Assembly (NCBI RefSeq): GCF_039540975.1
Contig: NZ_BAABFL010000477.1
Location: 1 to 64,000 of the forward strand
DNA from: Kistimonas scapharcae
Lineage (GTDB): Bacteria; Pseudomonadota; Gammaproteobacteria; Pseudomonadales; Endozoicomonadaceae
Direction: 5' to 3'
DNA length: 64,000 bases
A program made the position numbers and the translations under genes. The notes beneath the pieces are model-generated. The model saw only the letters and a list, made by a program, of their open reading frames with translations, searched no databases and had not been told where the DNA came from. Positions 52,201 through 58,900 of the stretch are shown in pieces. Within the stretch, counting starts at the first letter, position 1; each line of letters opens with the position of its first letter.

Positions 52201-54801
52201 GCAGGCGCACCCAAGCGCCTGACGCAAGTACTCGGTGACATCATCAAGCAGCGCCCCTTAAACGAGAACGGGGTCGAAGCCATCGCCGAGTTCCACGCGA
52301 TGAGCTACAAGGGCTACACACCGAAAGGGCTGAACACGTTCGGCTTCCAGCTCCGGTCGAACTCGCGCCGACTCCGTGACGTCGGCATGAAGTGGTTCGC
52401 TGACTTCCTGGCCCCCGAGCATGGCACCGGCCACTTCGAACGGGTGAACTCTGTGCTCTCCGCCAAGGTACAGCCGATCATCGACGCGCTGCACAAATTA
52501 CCTGACGCCGGTAACGCCCTGCATCGCTATGCCCGAGGCGTCAACGTCAAGAAACAGCCTGACAGTTTTCAGCGTATCGTCGACGCCATGCGTGTTGACC
52601 CTGACTCCAAGGCCGGACAGCGTGCCGTCGCCAAACTCAAAGGCCAGGAGAAGGGTGTTTATGAAATGCTGCGTGACGCCTTCGCCTACGAGAAAGATTT
52701 GCTCAAGGACATCGGCATCCCGCTCGGCGACATCAAAGGTTACTTCCCGCAAATCTGGCGGGGTGACATGATCACCAAACATTACGACGAGTTCGTCTCC
52801 GAGCTGGCCAGGTACTTCAGGACCGAGCATGAACTGACCCCCGAGTTCGGACCGATCACACCGGAAGAGGCGATCACGAAAGCCAAAGAAGTCGCCATGC
52901 GACTGACCGAAGAGGATGGCGTTTACAGCCCGCCGATCGGTGCAAGCTCCCGTGAAAGCCGCTCCGATCACCTCGACTATGCCCGTATGCTTCGACTGGA
53001 AAAACACCCGGAGTTCCTGAAGCAATCGAGCCTGGGCAAGTATATGGAGCAAGACCTCGAATCCGTCCTGGTCAAATACTTCGACTCATCCACTCGCCGC
53101 TTCGACCTTTATAACAAGTACGGCGAAGGCAACCACGCATTCTATGAATACATGGATATCATGCGTGGTGGTGTGAAAGAAGCCGTCGGATTGCTCACCT
53201 CCAACAAGGTTCGTCGCTACGGACAGCGTGAGTTAAAGGACGGCCACGTCGAAGACTCCACAAAGTCCGTGAAGATCATGTCGACGCCATTCACGAATGA
53301 CTACTCCGCACAGCAGGCGCTCAAGCAGGTCATCTCTGTAATGCAGCGTGACGGCAAAGAAGCGGGCCGCGAGTTCCTGAAAGGTCTGTCGAAGACACCG
53401 GACAACCCGCACTGGAACCGCCGCGTCAATGCCGTCATCGAAGGTCTGGCCGACAGTCACTATGGCCAGACGCGGGTGCATGACAAAGATATCAAGCACG
53501 CGATCGGAACCTTCAACGCCACACAGCACAAACCGATCAGCCAGGACAGCCCCTTCTTCGAGGCGCAGCAGAGCTTTTCGAGCTGGGTCCGGGCATTCAA
53601 CTCGGTTACGCTCCTGGGCTTTGTTACCCTGACCTCAACCTCCGACCTGGCGTTACCACTGGTACGGTCTGGCAACTTTCGTTCGTACATGCAGGCCGTG
53701 AAGAAAATGTCCAGTGACCCGGACTACCGCGACGCCATTCGCAATATCGGTGTCGCTGTCGAGTCAATGACGCACCAGCGTATGCAGCAGCTCTACGGCA
53801 ACGACGGCGGCAAGATATCCACCGCCTTCTTTAATGCCGTCGGTCTGACCCAGTGGACTGACTCAATGCGCAAGCTCTCCGGTGCCGTGGGCATGGAGAC
53901 CTTCAAGGCCGAAATCCAGAAAGCCCGCAAGCATATCAATCCGAAAGGGTTCAGAAAGGATGGCTCGATCGACTGGGCGTTGCAGCCCAAGCAGTTCAAG
54001 TCAGCACACAACTATCTCAAGGACTTCGGTCTCGAACAGTTTGTGTTCAACAAGGCCAAGGTCGATGACTCATTAATGAAGCAGTCGTCCGTTCGTGAGG
54101 CAGTTATCAAGTTTGCTAACGAGACCATCTTCACGCCGAACCAGAACGACATCCCGCTCTGGGCACAAACCCCGATAGGTCGGGTGTTGTACCAGTTCAA
54201 AAGTTTCCCGACCATGATGATGAGAATGGTCAAAAAAGCGATCATGCAGGCCAAGAACGATGGCAACCCCTGGCCACTCCTTTACCTGATCGCCGCGACC
54301 CCTGCCGTCGGTGCAGGCTCCCTGGCCCTCAAGGATCTCGCCCAGATGCGAGGCGGAGACGATGGCCGCAGCGCCGAGTTCCGGGAGCGCAGCTTTAACA
54401 AGCTGGCCGAGGAACTGGGTTACGACCCTGTCTTCCACGGCAAGGACGTCGACAAGTTCTTTGGCTGGTATGCCGAGGGACTGTTGCAGGCCGGTGCCCT
54501 GGGTCTGATCGCTGACACCATCCACAACGTCGCCGCCCAAAACGACAACGGGGCATACGGCAGGATGCGTCAGTTCTCCGCCCTGTTCGGACCCACCTTC
54601 GGTCTCAGCGTCGACGCATTCAATATTGCCGAAGGTCTCGGCGACGACAACGAAGACTCCAACGCCAAGGAGCGTACCGCTGCCCGCAGTCTCGCGACCC
54701 GCATACCCGTACTCGGCGGCATCCGGTCCATCCGTGAAGGAGCCGTCGATGAAATCGCAGGCGAGAAGAAGGAACGCGGCAGCAGGTTCGATTGGGACTA
54801 A
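46282..54801 (+). CDS. Giant polyvalent virion protein with HEVGH zincin motif
   Basis: 2839 residues from a GTG start with GGAG upstream. Residues ~100-240 contain Ala/Gly-rich segments (SMLADPVNLLGGTAAVKAGG). Residues ~412-488 are a Pro/Glu/Thr low-complexity linker. H1204-E-V-G-H1208 followed by WAYLNL, and a later SPQEIFAQQFDMW, match a phage zincin domain. The C terminus (~2430-2780) has the SVTLLGFVTLTSTSDLALPL and PIGRVLYQFKSFPTMMMRM blocks of large polyvalent phage proteins. Such proteins are ejected with DNA and carry several effector or anti-defence domains. I see no RNA polymerase motif. One continuous frame; no frameshift. Confidence 0.85.
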   Translation: MTDINDLRLGPRGGDLSSSDYTQNLDVSNVFRDSRFLDDVRNFYREEKGEEFTSDQDMLKRWYEDRLWAETNTVSAARNWYAAETASKDQRARRRRLQTVYNRMPSFWEEGGAIDRFGAGHVFGEAALSMLADPVNLLGGTAAVKAGGLATAKGMSKGAATWAAVKAGAKQEALVNAGISGGVDAMIQKRDQELGLQDEFSYGQLAGAATIGGGAGGIMGALMGAVASRTGIQIGEEAAKKLVDAGYTPKQIEEMPDSTLKELISFRPRVKEVAWDRITDGEASAAERDIDSINAQLNDEIPDEPDVLPHRMELENQYAALREEYRKALANGDEEMASELMLRQRAQVSLITERKNLDNLSDQLKTSSDKGDNENVKKILTAQDEAIARATKYKQHIDNENWSFFKPEKEEAKNKTTKAETTTEQPATDTAPKADADGEPNVSPEPDPEPTPSSTDDPAPVDTTKPEVKTQSAPKADIKKDAGGGTSPYPKWVDDDIIRMLGDELSVTPEQIAKSKQPGRLMSRLMKKRGITPPKGTAAEDLAKAAKLPKDVLDQWREVYEGMELERAFDLAGMKGSKEQKALRRAAYREIYENRGLGDWADELVIISRWPDMPQGPGKNPVRVKTKGRGKLNPDEPIYRKSATEYHDQHQRELDNPRNAQGIIKPGKKLGGEVNGEGYVVTRDTAGTDEPTLRLEEIRIAGQHAIKTGSIANGSRFKEGRFEEEFFSAIPKKPVKLGTKTLKETKDGRKVFTDEWSKRGERVYYDPTTDKVYATIGDARSARRGGVSHETPIYNKGEQSSAPKQEAGPSQESLDQLVEEWKQEKSQVRRGNLSEDEFDDLWGRNNRGKTFDYEAYAARQKKLSGKFDEPEPVSESVSATKSDADLMVDAAKAFAAGDKDAIARAVRDIESRKLQQTASQAAEDKARTAKAITKTGNQAGYDVPPGRRLAIRPRSGKPDTIAFQARVLSDKQLNDPDGVKALLGKGKAEEFEIGHVEEGSRSFSKRAGNTFEPLNSEKTKAMRNKAQAEKASRPEAINREPMSRRESVNQSIRIDTLTQKEIDALDYGGMPIAGHNQFSISSLDVLITSLEPAQGLTRRSQITEHIEHLRTLYDLLNRHAPNGIMKDVGNRADIEKNIDKIFREYSDKEKDLAYQLLNRIEKAHGVLPDIRPGENRLEPFDNTVNVDPFNDDLNYAPQMNVLFHEVGHWAYLNLLTSADKLEFWNVMSRMYDNNGTIDINKMVDMIPAGDAIRKGVFGNDTVKTNDFLNRATSPQEIFAQQFDMWVNRKLADVSPENEKILKQLWSKITNYIKAIFDRYWRKQPIDPNLEPIFAKILPDDADIKARSGGPVHELSKAPDPTTVIGAHIHKTLTRLDEAELAAQDLIAMAETGNIHPEAGMDLATTLFSLQRFGPIKSARLTPVVRRASNQLFYALKGEGSLSEHITVSAKETDDEAMSRLHESGLLSFDDDGKASLNGSIINFGDANPDDIRTLMYEGRGDAPPILEVIDRVRKALQNSYREAEDIRLADDLNTRKRWKDYGNRIDATPEEKAARKQAKAEDAEKKKSRRKTMSANRKINNALAEVKDVPKPKRQRGGRTLGKIKSAIKIESKEELEELVLKWEGTELADGVALELLKKIKASPLRPEKYRKVRKEVRQGRIDALAELFNQAIKDADSGLIDEILWTMQYRAGKNDPDFDVKLLPSEWPVLRAVERDIQWNTGHPWDDGVPPEAPMSIRTLASYITHRNPELQDVARTLATRAMSLIGKDSPDLGDIYRLTGKPINPVKQGAIMDFTDEGFKTLRSDLRRLSNGLTKAGTSSEDVTRSLARLAMRAALDDSARYRVDDFSSEKFLDAVLDHLGEKKSLDTLFDTGDDQLDSFLVSQVEKIREAAAYLSNGLIGRDDIKRQFRPLTLYGDMFARSGSDRARYDETPDVTLDDWNLNGGIMESILDKDGPLQPLNFPSIGDALEKAGAPKRLTQVLGDIIKQRPLNENGVEAIAEFHAMSYKGYTPKGLNTFGFQLRSNSRRLRDVGMKWFADFLAPEHGTGHFERVNSVLSAKVQPIIDALHKLPDAGNALHRYARGVNVKKQPDSFQRIVDAMRVDPDSKAGQRAVAKLKGQEKGVYEMLRDAFAYEKDLLKDIGIPLGDIKGYFPQIWRGDMITKHYDEFVSELARYFRTEHELTPEFGPITPEEAITKAKEVAMRLTEEDGVYSPPIGASSRESRSDHLDYARMLRLEKHPEFLKQSSLGKYMEQDLESVLVKYFDSSTRRFDLYNKYGEGNHAFYEYMDIMRGGVKEAVGLLTSNKVRRYGQRELKDGHVEDSTKSVKIMSTPFTNDYSAQQALKQVISVMQRDGKEAGREFLKGLSKTPDNPHWNRRVNAVIEGLADSHYGQTRVHDKDIKHAIGTFNATQHKPISQDSPFFEAQQSFSSWVRAFNSVTLLGFVTLTSTSDLALPLVRSGNFRSYMQAVKKMSSDPDYRDAIRNIGVAVESMTHQRMQQLYGNDGGKISTAFFNAVGLTQWTDSMRKLSGAVGMETFKAEIQKARKHINPKGFRKDGSIDWALQPKQFKSAHNYLKDFGLEQFVFNKAKVDDSLMKQSSVREAVIKFANETIFTPNQNDIPLWAQTPIGRVLYQFKSFPTMMMRMVKKAIMQAKNDGNPWPLLYLIAATPAVGAGSLALKDLAQMRGGDDGRSAEFRERSFNKLAEELGYDPVFHGKDVDKFFGWYAEGLLQAGALGLIADTIHNVAAQNDNGAYGRMRQFSALFGPTFGLSVDAFNIAEGLGDDNEDSNAKERTAARSLATRIPVLGGIRSIREGAVDEIAGEKKERGSRFDWD

Positions 54802-54839
54802 GGACGACATAACCCCTGTTCACTATCGACAATGTCGGT

Positions 54840-55211
54840 ATGGACAGGGAACGTCTCACACCTCACTTCAAGCGATCTGAAATTGCGTGCCGCTGCGGTT
54901 GCGGTACCTGCTTTGTCACGGCTCGATCGCTCACCAAACTCGAACGGTTCCGATGGATCGTCAACTGTCCGGTCATCATCAACTCGGCCTGTCGCTGCCC
55001 ACGCCATAACCGCAAGGTCGGCGGCGCTCCGCTATCGAGACACCGATCAACCCGACACCGGCCCAGTGATGCCTTTGATGTTCGCATCACCCGCAAGCTC
55101 ACCAGGGAAAGAATCATTCAGGCCGCAGTACGGGCCGGATTCAAAGGCATGGGTATTCGTTACCGCACCTTTGTACACCTCGACGACAGGGACAGGATAG
55201 CCAGATGGTAG
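54840..55211 (+). CDS. M15-family peptidase, probable endolysin
   Basis: 123 residues. Peptidase M15/VanY-like fold: NSACRCPRHNRKVGGAPLSR, then TRHRPSDAFDV and FVHLDD. The usual zinc motif SxHxxGxAxD reads STRHRPSDAFD here, with Ser in place of the Gly. It would cleave cell-wall peptide cross-links during lysis. It sits directly before the holin-like gene, overlapping it. Start at 54840 lacks a good ribosome-binding site; a GGACGACA box is 38 nt upstream. Confidence 0.8.
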   Translation: MDRERLTPHFKRSEIACRCGCGTCFVTARSLTKLERFRWIVNCPVIINSACRCPRHNRKVGGAPLSRHRSTRHRPSDAFDVRITRKLTRERIIQAAVRAGFKGMGIRYRTFVHLDDRDRIARW

Positions 55212-55648
55212 AACTACTCACAGCCGCAGCAGGCGGTTCAATCACCGGCATTATCGGCTCACTCATTGGTCGTGTATTCGGCTACCTGGAGAAGCGCGAG
55301 GAGATCAAGGAAAAGAAACTGGAGTTTGACCAGGAATTAAAACTCATCCAGTACCAGGGCAAGATCGAGGCCGATGAGCGCGAGGATGAGCTGGCTTTAA
55401 CCGTCGAGCAAAACGACATGATGCTTCAGCACGCCAGCTATCAGCATGACTCGGCCATCGGTGAAGCGGATCGGTGGGTTATTAATATTCTGAGGTTGGT
55501 CCGGCCAGTCCTGACATTACTTCTCATCGTCCTGGCCGGTTACATTTCAATTGCGGGCGACTTCGAGCAGAGCGACATCGACGGTGACATCGTCTACCTG
55601 GCTACTATGGCGGTGAGTTGGTGGTTTGGTGATCGCGGCAAGCGCTGA
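55205..55648 (+). CDS. Holin-like membrane protein
   Basis: 147 residues. A Gly-rich N terminus (GGSITGIIGSLIGRVFGYLE), a central coiled coil, and two C-terminal hydrophobic segments (LVRPVLTLLLIVLAGYISIA and YLATMAVSWWFG) match the three-segment holin family found in marine phages and gene-transfer agents. It would form the membrane lesion releasing the M15 endolysin. Last gene of the rightward block. Confidence 0.75.
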   Translation: MVELLTAAAGGSITGIIGSLIGRVFGYLEKREEIKEKKLEFDQELKLIQYQGKIEADEREDELALTVEQNDMMLQHASYQHDSAIGEADRWVINILRLVRPVLTLLLIVLAGYISIAGDFEQSDIDGDIVYLATMAVSWWFGDRGKR

Positions 55649-55662
55649 CCGGTGACGTGAAT

Positions 55663-55926
55663 TTATTCCCCGTCGTCATCCGCGGCGTAAGGATCAATCC
55701 GCTCGACCAGCACACAGCGCTCCCGGTCCACTATCCAGATGTCATAGTTCAGCGGGTCGACCGCCCTGGCGAAATGAAAAATACTCGGGTTCCTGCGCTC
55801 GCCGGTTTCCCATGCCGTCAGGGTCTTGTGATAAAGACCGCACGCCCCGGCCAGCTCCCGTAATGACCAGCCCCGTTCCCGTCGCCATTGCCGCAGCCAG
55901 CGACCCAGTTGAGATGGCTTCGCCAT
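55663..55926 (-). CDS. Xre-type HTH regulator
   Basis: 87 residues with a helix-turn-helix of the Xre/Cro group: LRQWRRERGWSLRELAGACG followed by HKTLTAWETGERR. No effector domain. It lies at the convergent end of the late block and is the last gene of the leftward recombination operon. Likely a phage repressor or modulator; its operator is not evident. Confidence 0.75.
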   Translation of the reverse strand: MAKPSQLGRWLRQWRRERGWSLRELAGACGLYHKTLTAWETGERRNPSIFHFARAVDPLNYDIWIVDRERCVLVERIDPYAADDDGE

Positions 55927-55943
55927 GTAACCCTCCCTGGTTG

Positions 55944-55964
55944 ATGTCCCCCGTGACGTGGGGG
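55944..55964. promoter_or_regulatory. GC hairpin CCCCC-N7-GGGGG
   Basis: TCCCCCGTGACGTGGGGGA is nearly perfectly self-complementary. It lies just upstream of the Xre-type gene in its leftward direction, without a T run, so an operator or mRNA hairpin is more likely than a terminator. Confidence 0.4.
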
Positions 55965-55998
55965 AGGCGACCGGTTCAGGAGATTAGAGATTCCCGCG

Positions 55999-56130
55999 CT
56001 ACATCGAGGCGATCTCCCACCGGTTGCGGGTGTTTTTCATGCTCAGCCCACCGCCCGCCGGGACTGTCTGCCCACACCGATAACGCCTGCTACTGGCAGT
56101 TAACGGCCTCCCGGCAGCAAGGGTTCTCAC
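55999..56130 (-). CDS. Possible 43-residue protein coupled to exonuclease gene
   Basis: A short frame begins with GTG overlapping the exonuclease stop codon (GTGA) and reads VRTLAAGRPLTASSRRYRCG, ending NRWEIASM. The overlap resembles the coupled starts elsewhere in this phage, but nothing else supports expression. Confidence 0.3.
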   Translation of the reverse strand: MRTLAAGRPLTASSRRYRCGQTVPAGGGLSMKNTRNRWEIASM

Positions 56131-56960
56131 AACGACCGCGCTTTCGCCCGGTATTGCCGGTAATCACTGCAATGACAATCTTCGCTGACGCGCCGGTTCC
56201 TGTGCGTACACCACCAGTCCCGGTTCGAATCCAGCGGTTTTGCGTACTGGCACGCCGAGCATTCCGGATGGGGCTCTGCCTCACCCCAGCACACTCCGCG
56301 CTTGAAACACCCCTTGCAGCGCCAGTCGCTTTTGTCGGTCGCGATCATCTCCGCTTCGTTGTTGATGACCCGGTGAATACGGTCATGCAGGAAAGACCAC
56401 TCAAACGGATCGAACGCGACCGTCTCGGCATGGTACACCGAACGGTTCTTATTGTATCCAACCAACAGGCTGCGTGTGCATCCGGAAAGGCCCATATACA
56501 TTGTGACCTGATCGTAATAGTGCCGGTGCGACACCCTGACGCCGTACTTCCGAAACCGGTCGAATGCGTGCTGGTTCATGCTCTTGATTTCAAGGACCAG
56601 CACCTCGTCACCGGCCACCACCTGGCCGTCGGTATGCGCACGTATGTGGCCGCCATGGGCCAGGTACTCAAACGGCTTGCTGGTGACCGGGTCGACAGGG
56701 AGGAACCTGACGCCGAGTGACGCCTCCGCCCGCTTGAGGTCCGCCATGACGATCGCTTCGAGCCGGTGCCCGAGCGCAAAGATCCGCTTGAGCTGCGGAT
56801 CAGGCTCGACATTGGGAAAGCCACGGAGGTTGTACGCGATCGCCGCATCGCAACGGTGGCCGATCACCGATGCGCCGATATACTTCCTCGCACGAGATTC
56901 AGTCTCGTCCCGGTACGACTGGTCGATGGCCTCAAGAATCTCCGGGGCGGTGACGCTCAT
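56127..56960 (-). CDS. Cas4/RecB-like PD-(D/E)XK exonuclease
   Basis: 277 residues. HIRAHTDGQV followed by VLVLEIKSMNQ (near residues 105-125) gives the D...E-x-K core of the RecB/Cas4 nuclease group. The C-terminal ~60 residues carry about ten Cys, including CKGCFKRGVC and HPECSAC, which could bind an Fe-S cluster or zinc. Together with the DUF669-like and Sak4-like genes just upstream it forms a phage single-strand annealing or exchange module. Overlaps the DUF669 gene by ATGA. Confidence 0.8.
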   Translation of the reverse strand: MSVTAPEILEAIDQSYRDETESRARKYIGASVIGHRCDAAIAYNLRGFPNVEPDPQLKRIFALGHRLEAIVMADLKRAEASLGVRFLPVDPVTSKPFEYLAHGGHIRAHTDGQVVAGDEVLVLEIKSMNQHAFDRFRKYGVRVSHRHYYDQVTMYMGLSGCTRSLLVGYNKNRSVYHAETVAFDPFEWSFLHDRIHRVINNEAEMIATDKSDWRCKGCFKRGVCWGEAEPHPECSACQYAKPLDSNRDWWCTHRNRRVSEDCHCSDYRQYRAKARSL

Positions 56961-57514
56961 CGTCCGAAATCAGGGATATCGTCGTCGAATGCATCACTGC
57001 CGCCGGTTTGCTGCGCGTAGAGCTGCCTTGTGTGCGAATGGGCCGTCTTCAGCCGTTGATCAGCCGGAGCGGCAGTCTCGGGCTTCGGCCCCAACACCTC
57101 CACACCCGGCATGAGCCGGAAGTAGCCGTTCCACGGGTCGAGTTCCCCGCCGCCGCGCTTTACCTCGCCCTGGGCATTGGTCCAGGGTTCACCTTCGACA
57201 ATATTCACACCCACCGACAGGCCGTTCAGGTGCGAGACTTCATCGAACAGGTCAGGATTCGGATAACCGGATACCTGCAACAGCTTCTTGAGTTGCTTGA
57301 GCGCAATTTCACGGGGCTTCGGGTTGCGGTGAAAGATATTGAGGCGGTCGGTGATCATGCCCCGCCCACCCTTGTCGTGCAGTTCGATCGACAGCATCCG
57401 GTCGTTGGCCTTGGACATCTCGATCCTTGCGTTTTTGATCACGCAGGCATACTGGCCAGGACGGAGGCGGTTGCCGTCAGGGGTAACACCGGAAAGGTCT
57501 AAGCCAAGTCCCAT
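56957..57514 (-). CDS. DUF669-like phage ssDNA-binding protein
   Basis: 185 residues. The pattern LRPGQYACVIKNARIEMSKA...SIELHD...RLNIF and a final acidic tail (DAFDDDIPDFGR) fits the DUF669 group of phage proteins, which look like single-strand DNA-binding proteins with an acidic C-terminal tip. It lies between exonuclease and Sak4-like ATPase in a single operon, consistent with a recombination role. Confidence 0.72.
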   Translation of the reverse strand: MGLGLDLSGVTPDGNRLRPGQYACVIKNARIEMSKANDRMLSIELHDKGGRGMITDRLNIFHRNPKPREIALKQLKKLLQVSGYPNPDLFDEVSHLNGLSVGVNIVEGEPWTNAQGEVKRGGGELDPWNGYFRLMPGVEVLGPKPETAAPADQRLKTAHSHTRQLYAQQTGGSDAFDDDIPDFGR

Positions 57515-57526
57515 CGTAAGCTCCTT

Positions 57527-58306
57527 TTACGATTGCGTTTGCGGATGTGTTTCGAATGCAGCCCCGTCCCTGTCCATCCGGGTGAACAACTGGGTAATGT
57601 CGTCACAGTCCTCCACCGGCTTCAGCCGACGTTTCGGGTCGCGGGCCTTGCCATGCCACCCCTTGACCTCGTCGGTAATGACCTTGCGGACAACCTTCAG
57701 GTTCTCGCCGTCGCCCTCGGTCTTCCGGATGCCGCAGAAGACGAAATCAAACAGGCCGGGGACCTGCTTGCCGACCTTCTGGCCTTTGACGAACGGCCAG
57801 TAATGCACCTGGCCGTTGTCATCCATCTCCTCCGCCGCCAGGCAGGTGACAAGGACATGGGTGGGCATGTCGCGCACATACTTGAGCGAGCCGATCAGCA
57901 GGCGGGCGAAGTCGGCCCAGATATCGAACTTGTTTTTGTTGCCCTCGTGTTTCTTTTCCAGGAATTCCCAGAGTCGATCGGACATTTCCGTGAGCGAATC
58001 AATGCCGACCCACTGGTACCCCATCGCGGCGAACTCGGGGGTGTGCATCATGCGGATAATGCCACGGAAACTGTAAACCCCTTTCCCGGGATCGTGCCTG
58101 CCGTCCCAGCTGGTGAACGGCAGGTAGTCAATGTCGCAGTCCTGAATGGATTTCAGGCCGGACTCCCCGCTGATAATGAAACCGGGGCCGAAATGGCGCT
58201 GGTAATGCCGGTAGGTGTAGGTCTTGCCCCATCCGTGGTGGGCCACCAGGAGGCACTTGCTTGCGCCGGTCACGCTCTCGTCCGACGTGCATCGCGGTGT
58301 GAACAT
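57527..58306 (-). CDS. Sak4-like recombination ATPase
   Basis: 259 residues from the ATG at 58306, which has AAAGGA upstream; the frame extends further to 58357. Walker A AHHGWGKT lies near residue 20-27, and WVGIDSLTEMSDRLW supplies the Walker B Asp. This short RecA-core layout is that of phage AAA_24/Sak4 proteins, which promote strand annealing with a single-strand binding protein. The neighbouring DUF669-like and exonuclease genes support that role. Confidence 0.78.
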   Translation of the reverse strand: MFTPRCTSDESVTGASKCLLVAHHGWGKTYTYRHYQRHFGPGFIISGESGLKSIQDCDIDYLPFTSWDGRHDPGKGVYSFRGIIRMMHTPEFAAMGYQWVGIDSLTEMSDRLWEFLEKKHEGNKNKFDIWADFARLLIGSLKYVRDMPTHVLVTCLAAEEMDDNGQVHYWPFVKGQKVGKQVPGLFDFVFCGIRKTEGDGENLKVVRKVITDEVKGWHGKARDPKRRLKPVEDCDDITQLFTRMDRDGAAFETHPQTQS

Positions 58307-58316
58307 GGTTAATCCT

Positions 58317-58793
58317 TTAGCTGTCACTGGCTGGTTTGATGGCGATCCGCGCACCACCCGGCTTGCGGGTCAGCGCAGCCAGAAACGGTGCCTTCTCGGC
58401 TGCATCCAGCCGCTCGAACCCGCGCCGGTCGACCGAGACGGTCTGTCTGACCCAGGCAGGCAGGTCGCCGTGCGCCGCCAGCAGGCCGGACAACCGGTTT
58501 TCGTCCCATTCCCATCGCTCGCTGATGCTGGCCACAACGTCGAAACCGTCAACCTGTGTTTCATGCCTGCCGGGTTCTTCGGGGAAACACGACAGAATGG
58601 CCTGTTTCAATTCATCGAGGTTGTCCCTGATCTGTTTGAATGCCTCATGGGCGGCGTAATACTGTTTGACCAGCGACTTCAGAGCGTCCGGATCATACGA
58701 TTCCGTTTTTGTAACGGGGGTCGGGAGGTCCGGGATGACATCGCCAGCCTCCCTGTCAGCAACCCCTGGCATCCATGTCCCGGTGGCAGTCAT
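58317..58793 (-). CDS. Phage protein upstream of Sak4, unknown
   Basis: 158 residues. A helical middle (AHEAFKQIRDNLDELKQAIL) is followed by a beta-rich part. It resembles small helper proteins found beside phage recombinases, though no family is certain. It is the first gene of the leftward recombination operon and is 10 nt from the next gene. Confidence 0.6.
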   Translation of the reverse strand: MTATGTWMPGVADREAGDVIPDLPTPVTKTESYDPDALKSLVKQYYAAHEAFKQIRDNLDELKQAILSCFPEEPGRHETQVDGFDVVASISERWEWDENRLSGLLAAHGDLPAWVRQTVSVDRRGFERLDAAEKAPFLAALTRKPGGARIAIKPASDS

Positions 58794-58900
58794 AGTTAAC
58801 CCTGGATAGTTGTCATATATCTTGTGGAGTAGTTACATATACTGTTGTAGCCTTTTAGAACCTTCAGTGCAAACCATAACAACAAGGTTGAGGCGGCGAC
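58794..58900. promoter_or_regulatory. Divergent promoter region of replication and recombination genes
   Basis: 107 bases between divergent operons. On the plus strand TTGTCA is followed 18 nt later by TACATA, a possible sigma-70 promoter. Alternating AT-rich TATAC/GTTG words repeat across it, suggesting operators. Nothing here codes for protein. Confidence 0.45.

Noticed and set aside
46282..54801. N4-type virion RNA polymerase
   Set aside because: The size and the hairpin elements invited the idea, but no T7-like polymerase motifs were found in the protein.
56215..56245. GGTTCGAATCC-like tRNA T-loop sequence
   Set aside because: It falls inside the exonuclease coding region and no cloverleaf can be formed around it.
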